From Flammula alnicola (lineage: Eukaryota; Basidiomycota; Agaricomycetes; Agaricales; Strophariaceae): 64,000 nucleotides of DNA. The notes beneath the pieces are model-generated. The model did no database searches, had not been told where the DNA came from, and was given only the letters and a program-made list of their open reading frames with translations. Below, piece by piece: positions 11,648 to 23,636 of this stretch. The stretch spans positions 124,001 to 188,000 of the forward strand of contig JADNRV010000081.1 in the NCBI GenBank assembly GCA_015499995.1. Direction: 5' to 3'. The position numbers and the translations under genes are program-made. Numbering within the stretch: position 1 is the stretch's first letter; the number at the start of each line of letters is the position of its first letter.

Positions 11648-12625
11648 ATGAACCCAACTAATGGACGTCGTGACTCGGGAGTCGCCCGTGCCCTTGCTTC
11701 CGACATCAATTATTATCCTTATTCGACCTCGCCTTCCGGACCCCCAGATTCATATGCCTATTTAAACACCTACTCTGCAACAAGTGCTACAGAAGAGTTT
11801 GAAGCTCTCTTGGCACCATCCGGAGAGAAATCTGTGTAAGTACAACCTTCGATCACGTACGAACGTCCAATCTGAAAGCTTTGGTTATTTCAGATTTGCT
11901 CATGGAAGACGATCATCCGAGGCAGAATGGAATGCACTCCAAAATCGTCGACTCAGTCTAGCATCCTCGAATATGTTTGCCGCTCGACGTTCTCTCGTCC
12001 GCACTGAGAGGAAAGATTCCTTTGCTTCCTTTGCGTCGGATGACAGTGTATTCATGAATAATGAATTGGACTACCAATTCGTGGGCGCACTCCTTCCGAA
12101 TATAGCGAGTTCGATTCTTTCGAGGGCAACGCAATGGACACCATCGTCGAGGATGACATGGATTCTGAGGATGACAACGCGTCCACATACTCTTCCTATA
12201 CTGCTCAGAGCGATAGAATGGCTCTCCATGATAACCCCAGCCAGGAGACTGTTAGGTATAAGCCTTCCTCCGAATCCCAGGATCGGGCCCCGTCCGTGCC
12301 GCCTTTTGTGTCGATTTCCGCTCCAGTTGGTCGTGATGCATCCTCTAGCCGCAGCGCCTCTTACAAACGGGAGCCCATCTCACACGGACGCGGATACTCT
12401 GTGCCTCCTTCGGCATCTATGTATATTCCCAACCCCGAGGATGTGTATGCTACCGCGACCCGCTGTGTCACTAGGTCTATGTTAAAGCCACGGTTCGAGA
12501 ACGCGGTCAGCAACGTTGCACCCGCAAGTCCGAGTGCAAAGAAAGGCAGGGCCAAGGCAAATGCCAGTGCTGTTTCCAAGAAGGAGGAGTCCGTCCATGG
12601 CACCCCCAAGGCCCGAAAGCGCTAA
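11648..12625 (+). CDS. Acidic Ser-rich nuclear-type protein
   Basis: Exon 1 (11648 to about 11837) opens MNPTNGRRDSG. A GTAAGT donor and a TTTCAG acceptor remove about 57 bases, and exon 2 continues in phase with FAHGRRSSEAEWNALQNRR. The protein is rich in Ser, Asp and Glu, contains DTIVEDDMDSEDDNAS, and ends with a basic Lys/Ala/Pro tail (KKGRAKANASAV...KARKR) that could direct nuclear import. No zinc finger is seen. Near 12083-12085 the frame shifts by one. An extra G in the GGG run would restore a continuous frame from LDYQFV to the acidic segment, so a base-call error or a recent loss is likely. Layout and promoter resemble the genes at 7305 and 13527. Function unknown. Confidence 0.6.
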
Positions 12626-13526
12626 GCCCATCGCGGAGCCCGCACCCTGCGCAATATCATATCTAATTACTGATTACCTGCTTTCCGTTGCCTTATTATC
12701 ACCTTATTCCATTTATTGTTGCTTCCGTCTTTAGCATTTGTGCTATACCACACGCTCCTTGACATTTCATTTTCACAGCCTCTGTAAATATCTCAAAGTT
12801 GTCACATTATTAAACATAATATATTCTTTTCAACACGTCACACACACGAAGTGGCTGGAGAACCCCTGATCAAAAACTCTGCAACCAAGGAAACAAAGGA
12901 AACAATGGAACGCTTTTCTCGACAAACGTACTTCGTTGAATTTCCTTGGCTGACCTGGTGCGGAGCAGTTCGATTGCCCTGTTAAGGAAAGGAATTTCTA
13001 AGATTGGCCCATCAATTCATCATCTGGAGATCGACGCCGAGACGTCTAAATTTAGATCCAAGCGCACCAGTGAAGATAGTACTGTAGGATGCTCTCCATA
13101 CCCCTACATGCTGTATAACGTATGCCACAACTACGCTTGAGTATTGTTAAATCGTGAATGAACTCTCGTTGACGGAAACCAGTTTAAGATTACTGTAGGG
13201 AATATTGCCGGCCAGGTGAGAGAATGCCCATGGCCAAAATTTCAAGCGGTGTTGCCACTCAGCTTGGGCCTGCTTCACCCACATTGGGAGACGAACAATG
13301 GTCGCGCTTCAGATATACATGGAAGATATGTGGCCCTAAGATTCCGGCGCGGTGTCGTGACCCTTTTAAAGCGTTGAATTTCGTTCAACATTGTGTTGGT
13401 TGGAAACCTATATAAAGGTTGACCGCACGGGCTACACCACTGCGCTTTTCGCTTGAATCCTCCCTCTCCCACTTCATTCTCTTCTTTCTTCGATAAACAG
13501 CCCTGAGCAGACATCAAGCGGACATC
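12626..13526. other. Intergenic with promoter at right end
   Basis: There is no supported gene. The 3' side of the previous gene is AT-rich. The TATATAAAG box at 13409-13417 and a CT-rich leader precede the ATG at 13527. Confidence 0.45.
13409..13417 (+). promoter_or_regulatory. TATA box of the 13527 gene
   Basis: TATATAAAG sits 110-118 bases upstream of the ATG at 13527. Confidence 0.55.
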
Positions 13527-15055
13527 ATGGCCGGCTGCTTACTGGATTCCCATAATTTTGACTTCACATTCAATGCATACTCCTCTACGGGTGTTCTTCC
13601 CTCCGATGTCGACACTACTGGCCTGGGCTCCATTGGAAACGACAGAGTTCTTCCAACTGGTTTTTATAAGGTGCTTGGAGACATTGCCGGTGACTTACAG
13701 GATGAGCATATGTGGCGCGGCATCTTCGTTAAACAACCTGAGGAAGAATTAGATGATGAATGCAGGTATGCTGGTTGTTCTCTACATGGTCGTACTCAGC
13801 ACCTGATCAGATATATACTGTAGCTCCCTCGCAGCTGAATCTTGCGATGACGGTGTTGAACCCATTGTTTTCTCTCCTGGACAGGAATCTGCTGCGTCTG
13901 GACTACCGTCGGGCCCGCGCCTGCATTCAACCCCCCGGAGGACAACTACGGCTCCGAGTTCTCAGACTGTCATCCTTCTGAGCATCCTCCCATTTTTCGG
14001 AATGCGACCCAGGAGAAGCCGCTGTGGCGTACCACCAAATGCCGGTGTGTAATGATCCCCATCACATACAAGACGAGTCTTGGGAAAATCCGATGCCGCA
14101 GGCTCATGATCAGGCTGGCGACGAGACTCATGATGCTAGGATTACCGCCCCCATTAGCCGCGAGAATGCGGAGCCTTGGAATGCGGCGACATCTAATGTT
14201 TCCCTGTCTGTTCACATCAACGAGTCTACTCGGGCCCAGGAGTTCGTTGAAACTGAGGTGGAAGACTCTTCGTCGCACTTCGTGCTATCCTCCGCTCAAG
14301 TTACCCATCCTGACTCTTCAATTACGGCCTTACCAAGTCTAAAGGCCCGACGACCCATTGCAAAGCCCCGAAAAGGGCGCCCTCGTCGTGCTCTGGGTGC
14401 CCCAGCTATCCAAAATCCCTCTTCCAGTCAAGGGGGCGTAGTCCCGCCTACCCGCCCCCATTTGGAACTCGGTTCGCACAAAGTACCCGACGAAATTGTT
14501 CGCAAATTGTTCGAGAGCGAGATCTACACCAAATTTTGCCAGGCGTACGATAAGGTACACGAACTGTCAGGGAGGATTTTAACCCTGACGAAGGCGGAGG
14601 AACAACTCCAGAGGAACCGCTGGAGACTCACTTGCAACTACCTGGATGACGAGGGGCATGCGGCGGCGAAGGGGAAGCAGCAGGCCTTTTTCGTCTGCCA
14701 AAACGAGAATGTGTTAAGCTGCGGACAAGTATGCAACAGCTCTGGGGACATGACCCGGCACCAGCAAAGCGCCAGCCATGTCCAGCAGTCTCAACCACTG
14801 ACGTGCTCATGTGGGGTCACCCTCAAGAGCGCACGGGTGGACGACCACAAGCGTCATTGGCTATATAGTTGTCCGGATCGAATTGGGATATCCGAGACGC
14901 CTGGGGAAGAGCCCGTAGAATCTGACAGTTCAAGGAGAAACAAGAGCTCAAAGAAACGGGCCCGGGAGGCGGAGTCGGAGTCGGATGATGATGCCGAGGA
15001 TGACGAGGAAGACTATGTTCCCGGCCCTAGTGCCAAGCGTCAACGCATCCACTAG
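13527..15055 (+). CDS. C2H2-like finger protein with frame breaks
   Basis: Exon 1 (13527 to about 13766) encodes an acidic N-terminus. A 57-base intron (GTATGC donor, CTGTAG acceptor ending at 13823) joins in phase to SLAAESCDDGVEPIVFSPG. The frame then changes twice, at the GGG run 13911-13913 and the TTTTT run 13993-13997. One extra base in each gives an uninterrupted frame to the stop at 15055. The middle is basic and proline-rich (KPRKGRPRRALGAP, AT-hook-like GRPRR). A Cys/His region follows (CQNENVLSCGQVCNSSGDMTRH, then CSCG...H...H...C), resembling degenerate C2H2 fingers. The tail is Asp/Glu-rich and ends with a KRQR basic motif. A nuclear DNA-binding role is likely; the target is unknown. 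Confidence 0.6.
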
Positions 15056-15854
15056 GAAGCCAACGGGAGTTTCACAATCGATCTGCTAGTGGGAGATTTT
15101 CTTTCTCTATAGATATTGCTCTCTCCGATTGTACGAGTTATGTCAAGTAGTAAGTCATTTCTTAAACTCTATATCATGTATCGTCATCGAGATGCCGGCT
15201 TTGGCGCCTACTGTACACGTCATACTGTACACGTCAACCGCTCTCGCATATTACTGTACGGTAGTACCACCACCTTTGCGACACCCCCTGGACCGGTTTA
15301 CCTCCAGGCTCCTGTACATACCAATAACGAACACGACTTTTGCGATACCCTATCTTACCTTCGCCCGGGCTACCACTACTACATTGCTTTCATCGCAATT
15401 TAAACATCTCTTAAATATATCAAATGTATTCTGTGGCCTGGAAATTTTTCGCAGTCCGTTCTTGTTTCTTATAAGTATTTGATTAAAATTGATAAGGCAA
15501 GAACCACAGTTGGCCATAAGGTAGAACGGCGAGTGCATCTGTTGAAGTAGTCCATTCTAATAGCTATTGAGATGTGGATACTCAAGAACGCGTCAAGGCA
15601 TATAATTAGCCATGCAGTATACTCTAGCGTCTCGCGAGCAAGTGCACTATCGCGTTGCACTCAGGCAGGCACGCATCAAAATGCACAACCGCGTGATAAT
15701 CTAATCACATCTATATACATACAGGTTGAAAGCTGCATGGAATAACTGCGACTATTCATTGGTCGACTAAGAAAACTAAAAGTATAGGACTACACAAAAA
15801 GATTGACAACAAAAGGTAATAAAGTGTCTTAAACAACACTCAAAAAATAATAGT
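15056..15854. other. Intergenic, no gene seen
   Basis: Short AT-rich frames occur here without coding features. The right end borders tRNA-Lys(UUU). A T-rich tract downstream of the tRNA on the minus strand (below 15850) is compatible with RNA polymerase III termination. Confidence 0.45.
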
Positions 15855-15959
15855 AGCCCACCGCGAGGGTCGAACTCGCAGCCTTCAGATGCCCTAAGTG
15901 CCTAAGAATCTCAGACGGTCTTAAAAGTCTGACGCTCTATCCGATTGAGCTAGGCGGGC
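15855..15959 (-). tRNA. tRNA-Lys(UUU) with intron
   Basis: The minus strand shows the acceptor pair GCCCGCC/GGTGGGC, the same D arm and T arm as the gene at 485-584, the anticodon stem TCAGA/TCTGA and anticodon TTT, which reads AAA (lysine). The intron of about 31 bases starts one base after the anticodon and differs completely from the intron in the CUU gene. The discriminator base is T in both genes. Confidence 0.93.
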
Positions 15960-16107
15960 ATATCGGCTAATGATATAAAACATTTATGACCCTAAAGAAC
16001 AGAAGAAGCCCACAACAGAAACACAAAACACATCACACACAATGCTATGTATCACTTAACGTAGATGAAATTTAAGATCTACAGCTCACGTCTACAGGTA
16101 GTGATCT

Positions 16108-17431
16108 CTAGGTATTGTTTAAGAAGTCGACTACCAGTTTTCGAAATTCGTTAGGTTTCTCTGCGTGCACTGCAACAGTCATACTTAGGTATAATAATCC
16201 CCAACGAAAGTTAAGAAACTCACCCCAGTGGCCCGTATCGAGCTCTTCCAGGTGCATGTTTGGGAAGAATGCTTGTAGAGCAGGTTTATTCTTGTGGTTA
16301 ATGTATCTGATATCGGACTCATCAGCGTCGTCTTTGCATGACAATCCACGTCACTTACGCGCTCTTGGTGCCCTTCACTACCAGTGTCGGCCCGTCCCAA
16401 GTTGTAGGCACGCTGTTATCAGCGGCGTTATATTGATATGGGAACGACCCGAGTGCGTCCATATATTGTGATAAAATTCCCAGAGGCACTATAAATTTAG
16501 CCTTCTCTTGAGCGCCTTCATGGTGGGTCGCGGTTCTTGAATGGCTGGGGAGCTTGAGGTTCGTGAGGAGGAACTGGCGAACGGAGATATCCTACAATAA
16601 ACCAAGTATCGTTAATAGCCACAGAAATACCAGGTCGAAGATGAATAGCTCACCGACTCGTATGCTTTCAGCCTATGGTCCGCATCCGTGCGCGTCTTTA
16701 TGACACCTGGCGGCAGTGATTCGATTTTCTGCATCAAGGATATGTATTGCCGGAATTCGGCTGATAGGTTACCTATCGAAGGGGCTATGTCGTCGACGAT
16801 GAGATGTGATAGTGTACCAGGAGGCACGTTCGCTTCTTTCAGTGACAGAGCATATGTCATGGCTACCTTTCCTCCCCTGCAAACGAAAAGCATGTGAAGG
16901 TCTAGAGAGGGTGCCATAAGGCAGTAGCGTACATCGAATGTCCCAACAGCGCAACATCTTTCAACTGCTTGTCTTGAATAAACTTGTGCACGTCGGACGC
17001 CATAGCTTCGTAGGTCATGGGAGATGCATGAGGTGATGAACCATGGTTGCGTAAATCAAGCGCGTATACAGGCCGGTCGGGCATGTCGCGATGAAAGGCT
17101 TTGCAGAGAGAGCCCCAATTTCGTTTAGATCCACTATCGAAGACAAAAATGAGTGATCAAGATGATATATCTGAAAGCAAAGTTTGGTTTTCGACTCACA
17201 AAAGCCCGTGGAGAACGACGAGTGGTTTCCTGTCGCATTTCCATCTTCTGGGATGATCGAGGTATAGGAAAGCTCGACTGCATCATGGGAGGCAACTTCT
17301 CCATGTTTCCTTGCGAATGTACGCGTCTGAGAGTATAGTGCGCGCGACCATTGCCTTGAACAAGTTGTAAAGGTTCTGAAGCCATGTAAATCGGCATGGA
17401 TGATGGAGGTGGACCGCAAGGCTGGTGACAA
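16108..17431 (-). CDS. IMO32: Mitochondrial alpha/beta hydrolase, ABHD11/Imo32-like
   Basis: Minus-strand exons encode a complete alpha/beta-hydrolase core: PLVVLHGLF and GSKRNWGSL (oxyanion region), YALDLRNHGSS, the nucleophile elbow GHSMGG (split by an intron), DDIAPS, INHKNKPALQAFFPN, and the histidine motif LDTGHWVHAEKP near the end, with the stop at 16108. These match the ABHD11/Imo32 family of mitochondrial hydrolases. Introns include 52 bases with donor GTAAGT after KGTKS and one with donor GTGAGT after TGHW. The N-terminus (RTFTTCSRQWSRALYSQTRTF) looks like a mitochondrial presequence, but no ATG is visible in frame, so the start is uncertain. One base is missing at the run 17226-17228, just before PLVVLHG. 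Without it the frame is broken. Confidence 0.75.
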
Positions 17432-17604
17432 ATGTCCGGAATGTCACGTGTTTCTGATTTGGCGGGTCGGCACAACTTGAACTTGGGCGCAAGCCAGTCG
17501 GACGTCCAGCTCACGAAACCTCTGAATCACATCGAATACAAACCAGTCCAACTACTGCTTACAATGGAGTGCAAGCTTTTAACAGTCCACAGTGAATTAC
17601 ACAT

Positions 17605-19566
17605 TCAATAGAGTCCGTAAACGTGCGTCGTGTGTGGGGCAGTCACATCCCACTGAAGCAACAAATTGACCTTGCCGAGAGCTGGAATAGAGCAGACCCA
17701 TTCCAATTGCCCGTTCTCACCCAAACTCTCAGCACTATAGCCTAACCTCTCACGCCATTTTGCGACAACGCCTTCGGAAACTTGGACAGACGCCGGGATC
17801 GACACTTTACCCTCCGATCCAGAAGCAGAGGCTTTGGGAAGCGTCAAAGCTGGACTAATAAGATTGATTGAGATATTGGCATCCTGAGAGACGGGAATGT
17901 GATCGACGATCTTGATTCCTTCGACGTTGACAATTTTGGTATTATGAACTGTGATCCTCTGCGAAAAGGAGTGCACGCGAGATTTGTTGTAGAACCCTGA
18001 CTCGGAGAGCTTTTGGTTCTCTGGTGATAGGTGACGCGGATAGAGGGGTCGAGGCTATGGTAATACTCGTGTTAGCCAGACATGATGACGAGACGAGAAT
18101 CTACGAACCCGAGAAGACACTCGAATACCTCCTGTGGGCTGACCCTTGGAACGAGGGAGCTTGCTATAAAACTCTGATCCACGTAGACATTACTACTTCC
18201 TGCAAGGAACGTGTACTCCGAGGAATTCTTGATGGTAGCCTGAGATTGTTGTTCAGCAAGACTCGGTTTCAAGACTTGCGTAATAGCCTGACCTTTAAGT
18301 GAACCTGATCGTCACCTTTCGGGATACACATCCACGACATATTTGCATCCAGTTGCAGTTCGGCGATGGTAACGTCGTGGGCCTCCTCGTTGCTCGGAAT
18401 TGTGGACTTTCCGGGAATACGAAATGTGGCATTGACATTTCCCTTCGAAGTGACGACTGTGGCTTTGTGGGGAGCATAATCCAAGTCATCTGGGTCGGCA
18501 AGTATTTTGCGAGCACGCTTCCCCCCTACAGAGAGTCGTCTTGTTGCTGCAGCCGACATCGTTTCACTTATCTTCCAAATGTCGAGATAAGGGAGTTCTA
18601 GATCAAAAGTAGGTGTCGCCGTTTCGAGGGTAATTGGGGCATTCTCCCATGTCTTCAGACGAGAGAGCACAATGACTCAGAAAGCTATCAATCGTATACG
18701 AGGGTAGTCACTTACCTCGCCAGTCTGCTGAGTAATGCTAGCCTTGTAGACTACCTTGACAGGCGCTTCTGGATTTTGAAGATTGGCTCGTATATCATAA
18801 CTGGGTTCCCAACTCGAATGAGAAACCGCTAAAGGTTCGGTCAGAGACGGCGTGCGAAAGCTGGATACAACAAACGGGGCCAACTTACCATAAATCAAGA
18901 CGATCTCAATTTCAGTAGCTGATTCAGCAAACAGCCCAACTACAACGCGCGTTCGCAATTCCTTATTCCCGACTGCATTTTCCAGGCGTTCTTCCTCCTC
19001 GGTCATCTCTCCCTCTATGGCCTCAATCTCTTTGTTGACCTGACGGATTTTGGCATCCCATTTCTCCTCGGTGGTGTCGTAAATTTCCATGGCTTCGCCA
19101 AGCTTGGATATGTCGAGATACTGGACATCAATTTTGTCCATGTACCCGTCGATAGCTTTGAGCGCTTTCTTATACCGCTCCAGAGCGTCAGTGGCTTTCT
19201 CTTTATTGCCATTGAGCTCTTCGAGCAGTGGTGATGTTTCATCAGGTTGTTTCTTAGCAACCTTCGAAGAGGCAACGCCATGAATAACAACCGGCCCTCT
19301 GGCTTCTACTCTGCAAGGGGAAACAGACCACGAAATAACAGATAAGCAATAGTTTCGTTGACATAAATTCGTGTGAAGACGCACCTTAAAGATTCACGGT
19401 CGGTGATATTGGGCAAAGAAGAGATGGTCACTTTATTTTGTCCAGCTGCAACATTGACTTTGAAAAGTCTGGTAATTTGAGCTCGATCAGCGTATACGTT
19501 GATATGTTGTATTGTGCTCTCTTTGAGGGAATCTAGGTTAATAGCGTTGATGGCGTCGACATCCAT
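17605..19566 (-). CDS. DUF4140/DUF4139 (MuiA-like) protein
   Basis: The ATG at 19566 opens DVDAINAINLDSLKES; the upstream codons in the same frame are not ATG. The N-terminal DUF4140-type segment (INVYADRAQITRLFKV) is followed by a long helical coiled region (about residues 95-175: ALERYKKALKAIDGYMDKID, EGEMTEEEERLENAV). The DUF4139 core follows, with AVSHSSWEPSYDIRANLQNP, NSSEYTFLAGSSNVYVDQSF, VSPQEVFEC and QRITVHNTK. The family is widespread and its role is unclear (bacterial relatives are called mucoidy inhibitors). Several introns are readable, including a 60-base frame-neutral one before AVSHSS and one with a rarer GTCAGG donor after HLK. A base is missing near 18023-18024, between VTYH and NQKLSESGFYNK. 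The stop is at 17605. Confidence 0.78.
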
Positions 19567-20979
19567 TCCGATATGGAGCTCGCGGGACACGTCAGTTACA
19601 GAGGGTGGTAAGCGGTAAGATGGTGGTAAGGATGAAAGTATGTTGTAGTTGTCCTGTCCATCAGATTTCCCTTTATGGCGCGGAGCCGGTAAGGATCAGA
19701 CGCGGCATAAGCGTAGAAATGACTCAGATGTTCGTTCTATAGGTCTAGCGAGGGTCGTGTAGATGAATATAAATAGATCGATGTGGATGGTAGACGAGCA
19801 AAGAAGAGGCCGAGGGTTGAACACGAGCATGGCGATGGGCCAGATAAACTTGAATAAGTGCACTGTCGGACAAGGTCATCCGCCCATGCCTTCAGGGAGG
19901 AGGTATGAAATACGTCATATGGCAGTAGGATTGGCCCCGTAGATGTTATACCCCTCGTACACTCGAAGACGGGTAGAATGTGCAGATACAGAGGATAGTG
20001 GAAGGAGACCTTTCATCAGAAAGGTTCAAGCCATCTGTACATGGTTGGATCGACGTTGCGGATGTGCAGATCGGTCTCCAAAGTCCTTCTCGGTTATGAG
20101 GATGGGGATAGAAGTCTGTTGGCAGTCTTCAAGAGAGGATGGAAAGGTATGAGCATCGAATAGTGGACGCCAAGTCGCGCCATATAATTGGGGTTTTTTG
20201 ACGCTCCAGGATGGACAAGAGGACTAAACAAAAAATTGCGTTCAAGCTCTAAACGAAGTAGAATCAATATTCGGGAGACGAAGGCTTGTATGACGCGTAT
20301 CACATACCTTGCACGCAGTCATAAAATTAAAATAAGGTTATACACCCTTCAGAGGCCTCCTGGCAGTGGCCATATGCAAAGGACCATACTAGTGGGGTGC
20401 GTGCTTCGAGTCCGTCGATTTCTGCTACGAAATCTGCACGTTTGTCTAGCTGTTTCGTGCAGTATTGGAAGAAGTAACGGCGCTAAAAGATCCCATAGAA
20501 AGATTTTGCGGTACGCAATCACAACTCTTAACACTTGCTTGGGCGATGGCCGACCGTGGACGGTTTTCGAAGTTTTTGGGAGGTGAAACAGGCTCCTAAA
20601 CGGAGCGCGAAACGGACTTTGAACTGTACAGGGCAATTCCGATGTGTTTTTTCTTTTTTCAAGTTGTTCTTGTGTTCAACCAATATTCAACACATGAAAA
20701 ACCAAACGAAATCCTTCATTCCTAATGAGTATCTATGTTATACACATACTATCATAATTTTCTGCTTGAATATTTGATTTCGCCAGCAGGTGGTCAGCCA
20801 GCGGGAGGGCGGATAAATTCCGGCCGAATCCAGGGTCAAGTGCACCAACTTCTCGTTCACGTTGGCCAACAAATCCACCTTGTACCATACAGTTCATCCT
20901 CTCTTTGTCGAGAAGCAACGTGCAGACTGTTTAGTCTTCCGGGCCGTGGCTGGTCATTGCATGCATAAAAGAAAAGACG
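19567..20979. other. Intergenic between diverg­ent genes
   Basis: About 1.4 kb separate the divergent DUF4139 and esterase genes. A plus-strand frame of 132 codons (20188-20586) overlaps a minus frame of 95 codons. Neither shows a domain or splice structure, so I see no supported gene. Confidence 0.45.
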
Positions 20980-23198
20980 ATGGCACTACTAACGACCACC
21001 AGCCGGACAGCAAACACCCTGCAGGCTTTTTCGCCCCTCATGTTGCTCTCTGCGGTTCTCCTTGCGCTTGCGAGCTATGTCTGTCGCGACCATCTCTTTA
21101 CTTTGGGCTCTTCTATACTTGCCACATCTCAGGCAGACATTATAGACACTGGCTACGCGAAATATCTCGGCAATCGTTCGTACCCAAACACTGTCGCGTA
21201 TCTTGGGATCCCATACGCTGAGCCACCGTTGGGAGACAGACGCTTTCGAGCACCGCTTCCTTTGAACAAAGCCCGTGTTGCGGCGGAGACTAAAGGCTCT
21301 GTTGTTGATGCGACGAAATATCCTAACTTTTGCATTCAAGGCACGACTGGGGGTGAGAGGAAATATCTCTTCGCGATGGATCGGAGTGCTTGAACTGAAC
21401 ACTCATTTCTTCTGTAGGTGGCGATGCTGGAGGAGCAGGGAGTGAAGACTGTTTGAACGTGAACATCTACGCTCCTGTCGCCGCCAAGCAGGGTAGTAAT
21501 CGTGAGCAAAGTTAATAAGCAAATGAATTCGTACTGATAACACTATTGAACAGTCCCCGTACTTGTTTACATTCACGGTGGAGGTGATTATACTGCGTGT
21601 ATATTTGTATATAACGCGCTAACCCCCACTTAGGCTATACATATGGGAATCCTGCAAACTGGCCATTCGACCATTGGGTGAACCAAAGCCCAAACGTCGT
21701 CATCGTCTCCGTATACTATCGCCTCTCCTCATTCGGTTCCTCGCCTGCCAGCATTCAGAATTCCGAAACGGTGACCTCAACGCTGGCTTCCTGGACCAGA
21801 TACAAGCTTTGAAATGGGTAAAGGAGAACATCGATAGCTTTGGGGAAACCCCGACAAAGTTACGATCAACGGTGAAAGTGCGGGTGGAGTTCTGTGGAAC
21901 TCCACCTTGTGGCGAATGAGGGTGAGAAATTGTTCAGTCAGGCGATCGCACAAAGTGTGTATCGGACTCCTTTGCCTACTCCCGAGCAGCAGGAGGTAAA
22001 TTCTCTGGTTCAGATGGAAACATATCTTGTGTTCTGATCGAGTTTTGTTAGGCGCTCTTTAACTTTACGCAATCACGCCGGGTGCGGACAGGGATCTGTC
22101 ACGGCTCAACTCGCATGTTTGAGAAAGGCCAGTGTCAGTGCTCTAGCTATGGCACAAGACGCTGGTGCTTCCGCTGCTTTGTGAGTGTAATATTTTTTTC
22201 GCCTGTGCGGATGTCACTTGCTCACCGTGAGCGATCTAGCACTGCTTCGGGATACAACACTTTCCATCCAGTCGTAGATGGAAAAATCATCACTGAATTC
22301 CCAACGAAATCCATTCTTGCTGGTAAATTTGCCAAGTTCCTCTGATTGTCGGGTACGTTTCCGCTGCACTGAGTTATGATTTGAAATTATTCACAACCTC
22401 TGTTGATCCAGAGCAACAACAAACGAGACTTTATCGGGCGGTAACGACATAGTCGCCGCTTTGCAGTCGTTCTTCCCTTCCCTTTCAGACGCCGATTCCA
22501 ATGCGCTGATCGAAGTAAGCAAACTCTCCCTCGGAAATAGAAATTATTTGACCACCCAGTCATCAACAGCAATACCCTATATCTGACTTCGCGTCATCGG
22601 AAGACCTTCAGTTCCAGACCGTAACAGGCGACTCTGAGCTCCGCTGTGCTGTGAGTCTTGTTTTGTGAATCAAATTCCTATTCCTTCGTGCCATTAAAAT
22701 CCTCACTCTTAGCGGTCTCTTCTGGGCAATGCATTTGGCGCCACAGGTACATCTTGGACTTATCGCTACAACCAGAGAACACCGGGAGCTGGTGCCGTAT
22801 ACCACGCTGCTGAAAATTGGATGATGTTTAAGGGAACGAGCACAGGGTACGTACGCCCATGCCTCAGTACTTATTCTCGAATTTACTCTGCGTCACGGCG
22901 GTTATCCAGGTTTAATGGCACCACGACTTTTGATCCGATGTCGCCCACTGATATCGCATTCGCCCAAGAACTTATCGCTTACTGGATATCTTTCGTCCGC
23001 TCTGGGAATCCGAACACTTTCAAGCTCGGACGATCACCCGTCTGGACCCAGTTCACCTCCCAGAGCTCGCGGATTGTGTTGCAGGAAGGCCCGGCTGGTT
23101 CGACGACTGTCAGCAGTAGCTTCCTAGAAAATGAATCCGCTGGAGAGGCAGCTCGATGTGCCTTCGTGGCGGGTCAAGTTGATGCCCAACAAAATTGA
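20980..23198 (+). CDS. Type-B carboxylesterase/lipase, multiply frameshifted
   Basis: The ATG at 20980 begins a hydrophobic N-terminus (LMLLSAVLLALASYV), probably a signal peptide or anchor. The alpha/beta-hydrolase type-B hallmarks follow in order: YLGIPYAEPPLGDRRF, EDCLNVNIYAP, PVLVYIHGG, VVIVSVYYRLSSFG, LNAGFLDQIQALKWVKENI, the nucleophile motif GESAGG (about 21871), AVYHAAENW (probable catalytic His) and a C-terminus ending in QVDAQQN. At least ten short introns are implied. The frame breaks at about 21737, 21843, 21887, 22065, 22072 and 22335, each explained by one missing base in a short run, while the amino-acid sequence on either side stays family-like. So it is either a recent pseudogene or an error-rich copy of a secreted esterase acting on carboxylic esters. 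It is convergent with nothing and followed by TSC13 on the same strand. Confidence 0.8.
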
Positions 23199-23636
23199 AG
23201 CTGATTGAATATTCAAACCAGCTGGCAACGAGTACAGGTCTGTACGAAAAAAGCATGTGATAGAAAGTTCCTCCAAGTTAGGAGTTGATTCATGATAAGA
23301 AAAGAATAGCAAAATCGATAGTACTTTAACCAAGAAATTGCTGTACTTTCTCATCTCGATCGCCGGGTATCTTGCATCACTGTATTTATTTTCCGGTGTG
23401 ATAAAAATTGTAACAGTTTTCGGCATATTGGAGTGTGAATTCTTCGAATGAGAACTGGGAATCAAACTCGGTGTACTCGAGTATTTGGCCATGTGTACGC
23501 GTTGTGCCTCGGAATGTCCGCCTCGCCCTTTTCTCTTTGAGTCGCGCTCGGTGTCGCTACAGATCGCTACCTTTTCCCCTTCTTTCCACTATCCTTCAGC
23601 TTTCTTACCTTTCAAACCTCTAAACAACAATTTGTT
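23199..23636. other. Intergenic, TSC13 promoter region
   Basis: No gene is seen. The right end is pyrimidine-rich (TTTTCCCCTTCTTTCC..., 23570-23600), a usual basidiomycete core-promoter feature before the ATG at 23637. Confidence 0.45.

Noticed and set aside
16290..16345. Apparent frameshift near KGTKS in the ABHD11-like gene
   Set aside because: A 52-base GTAAGT...ATCAG intron restores the frame into YINHKNKP.
18269..18320. Apparent frameshift after HLK in the DUF4139 gene
   Set aside because: A 53-base intron with a GTCAGG donor and a CTCAG acceptor joins HLK to ATIKNSSEYTF in phase, so no deletion is needed there.
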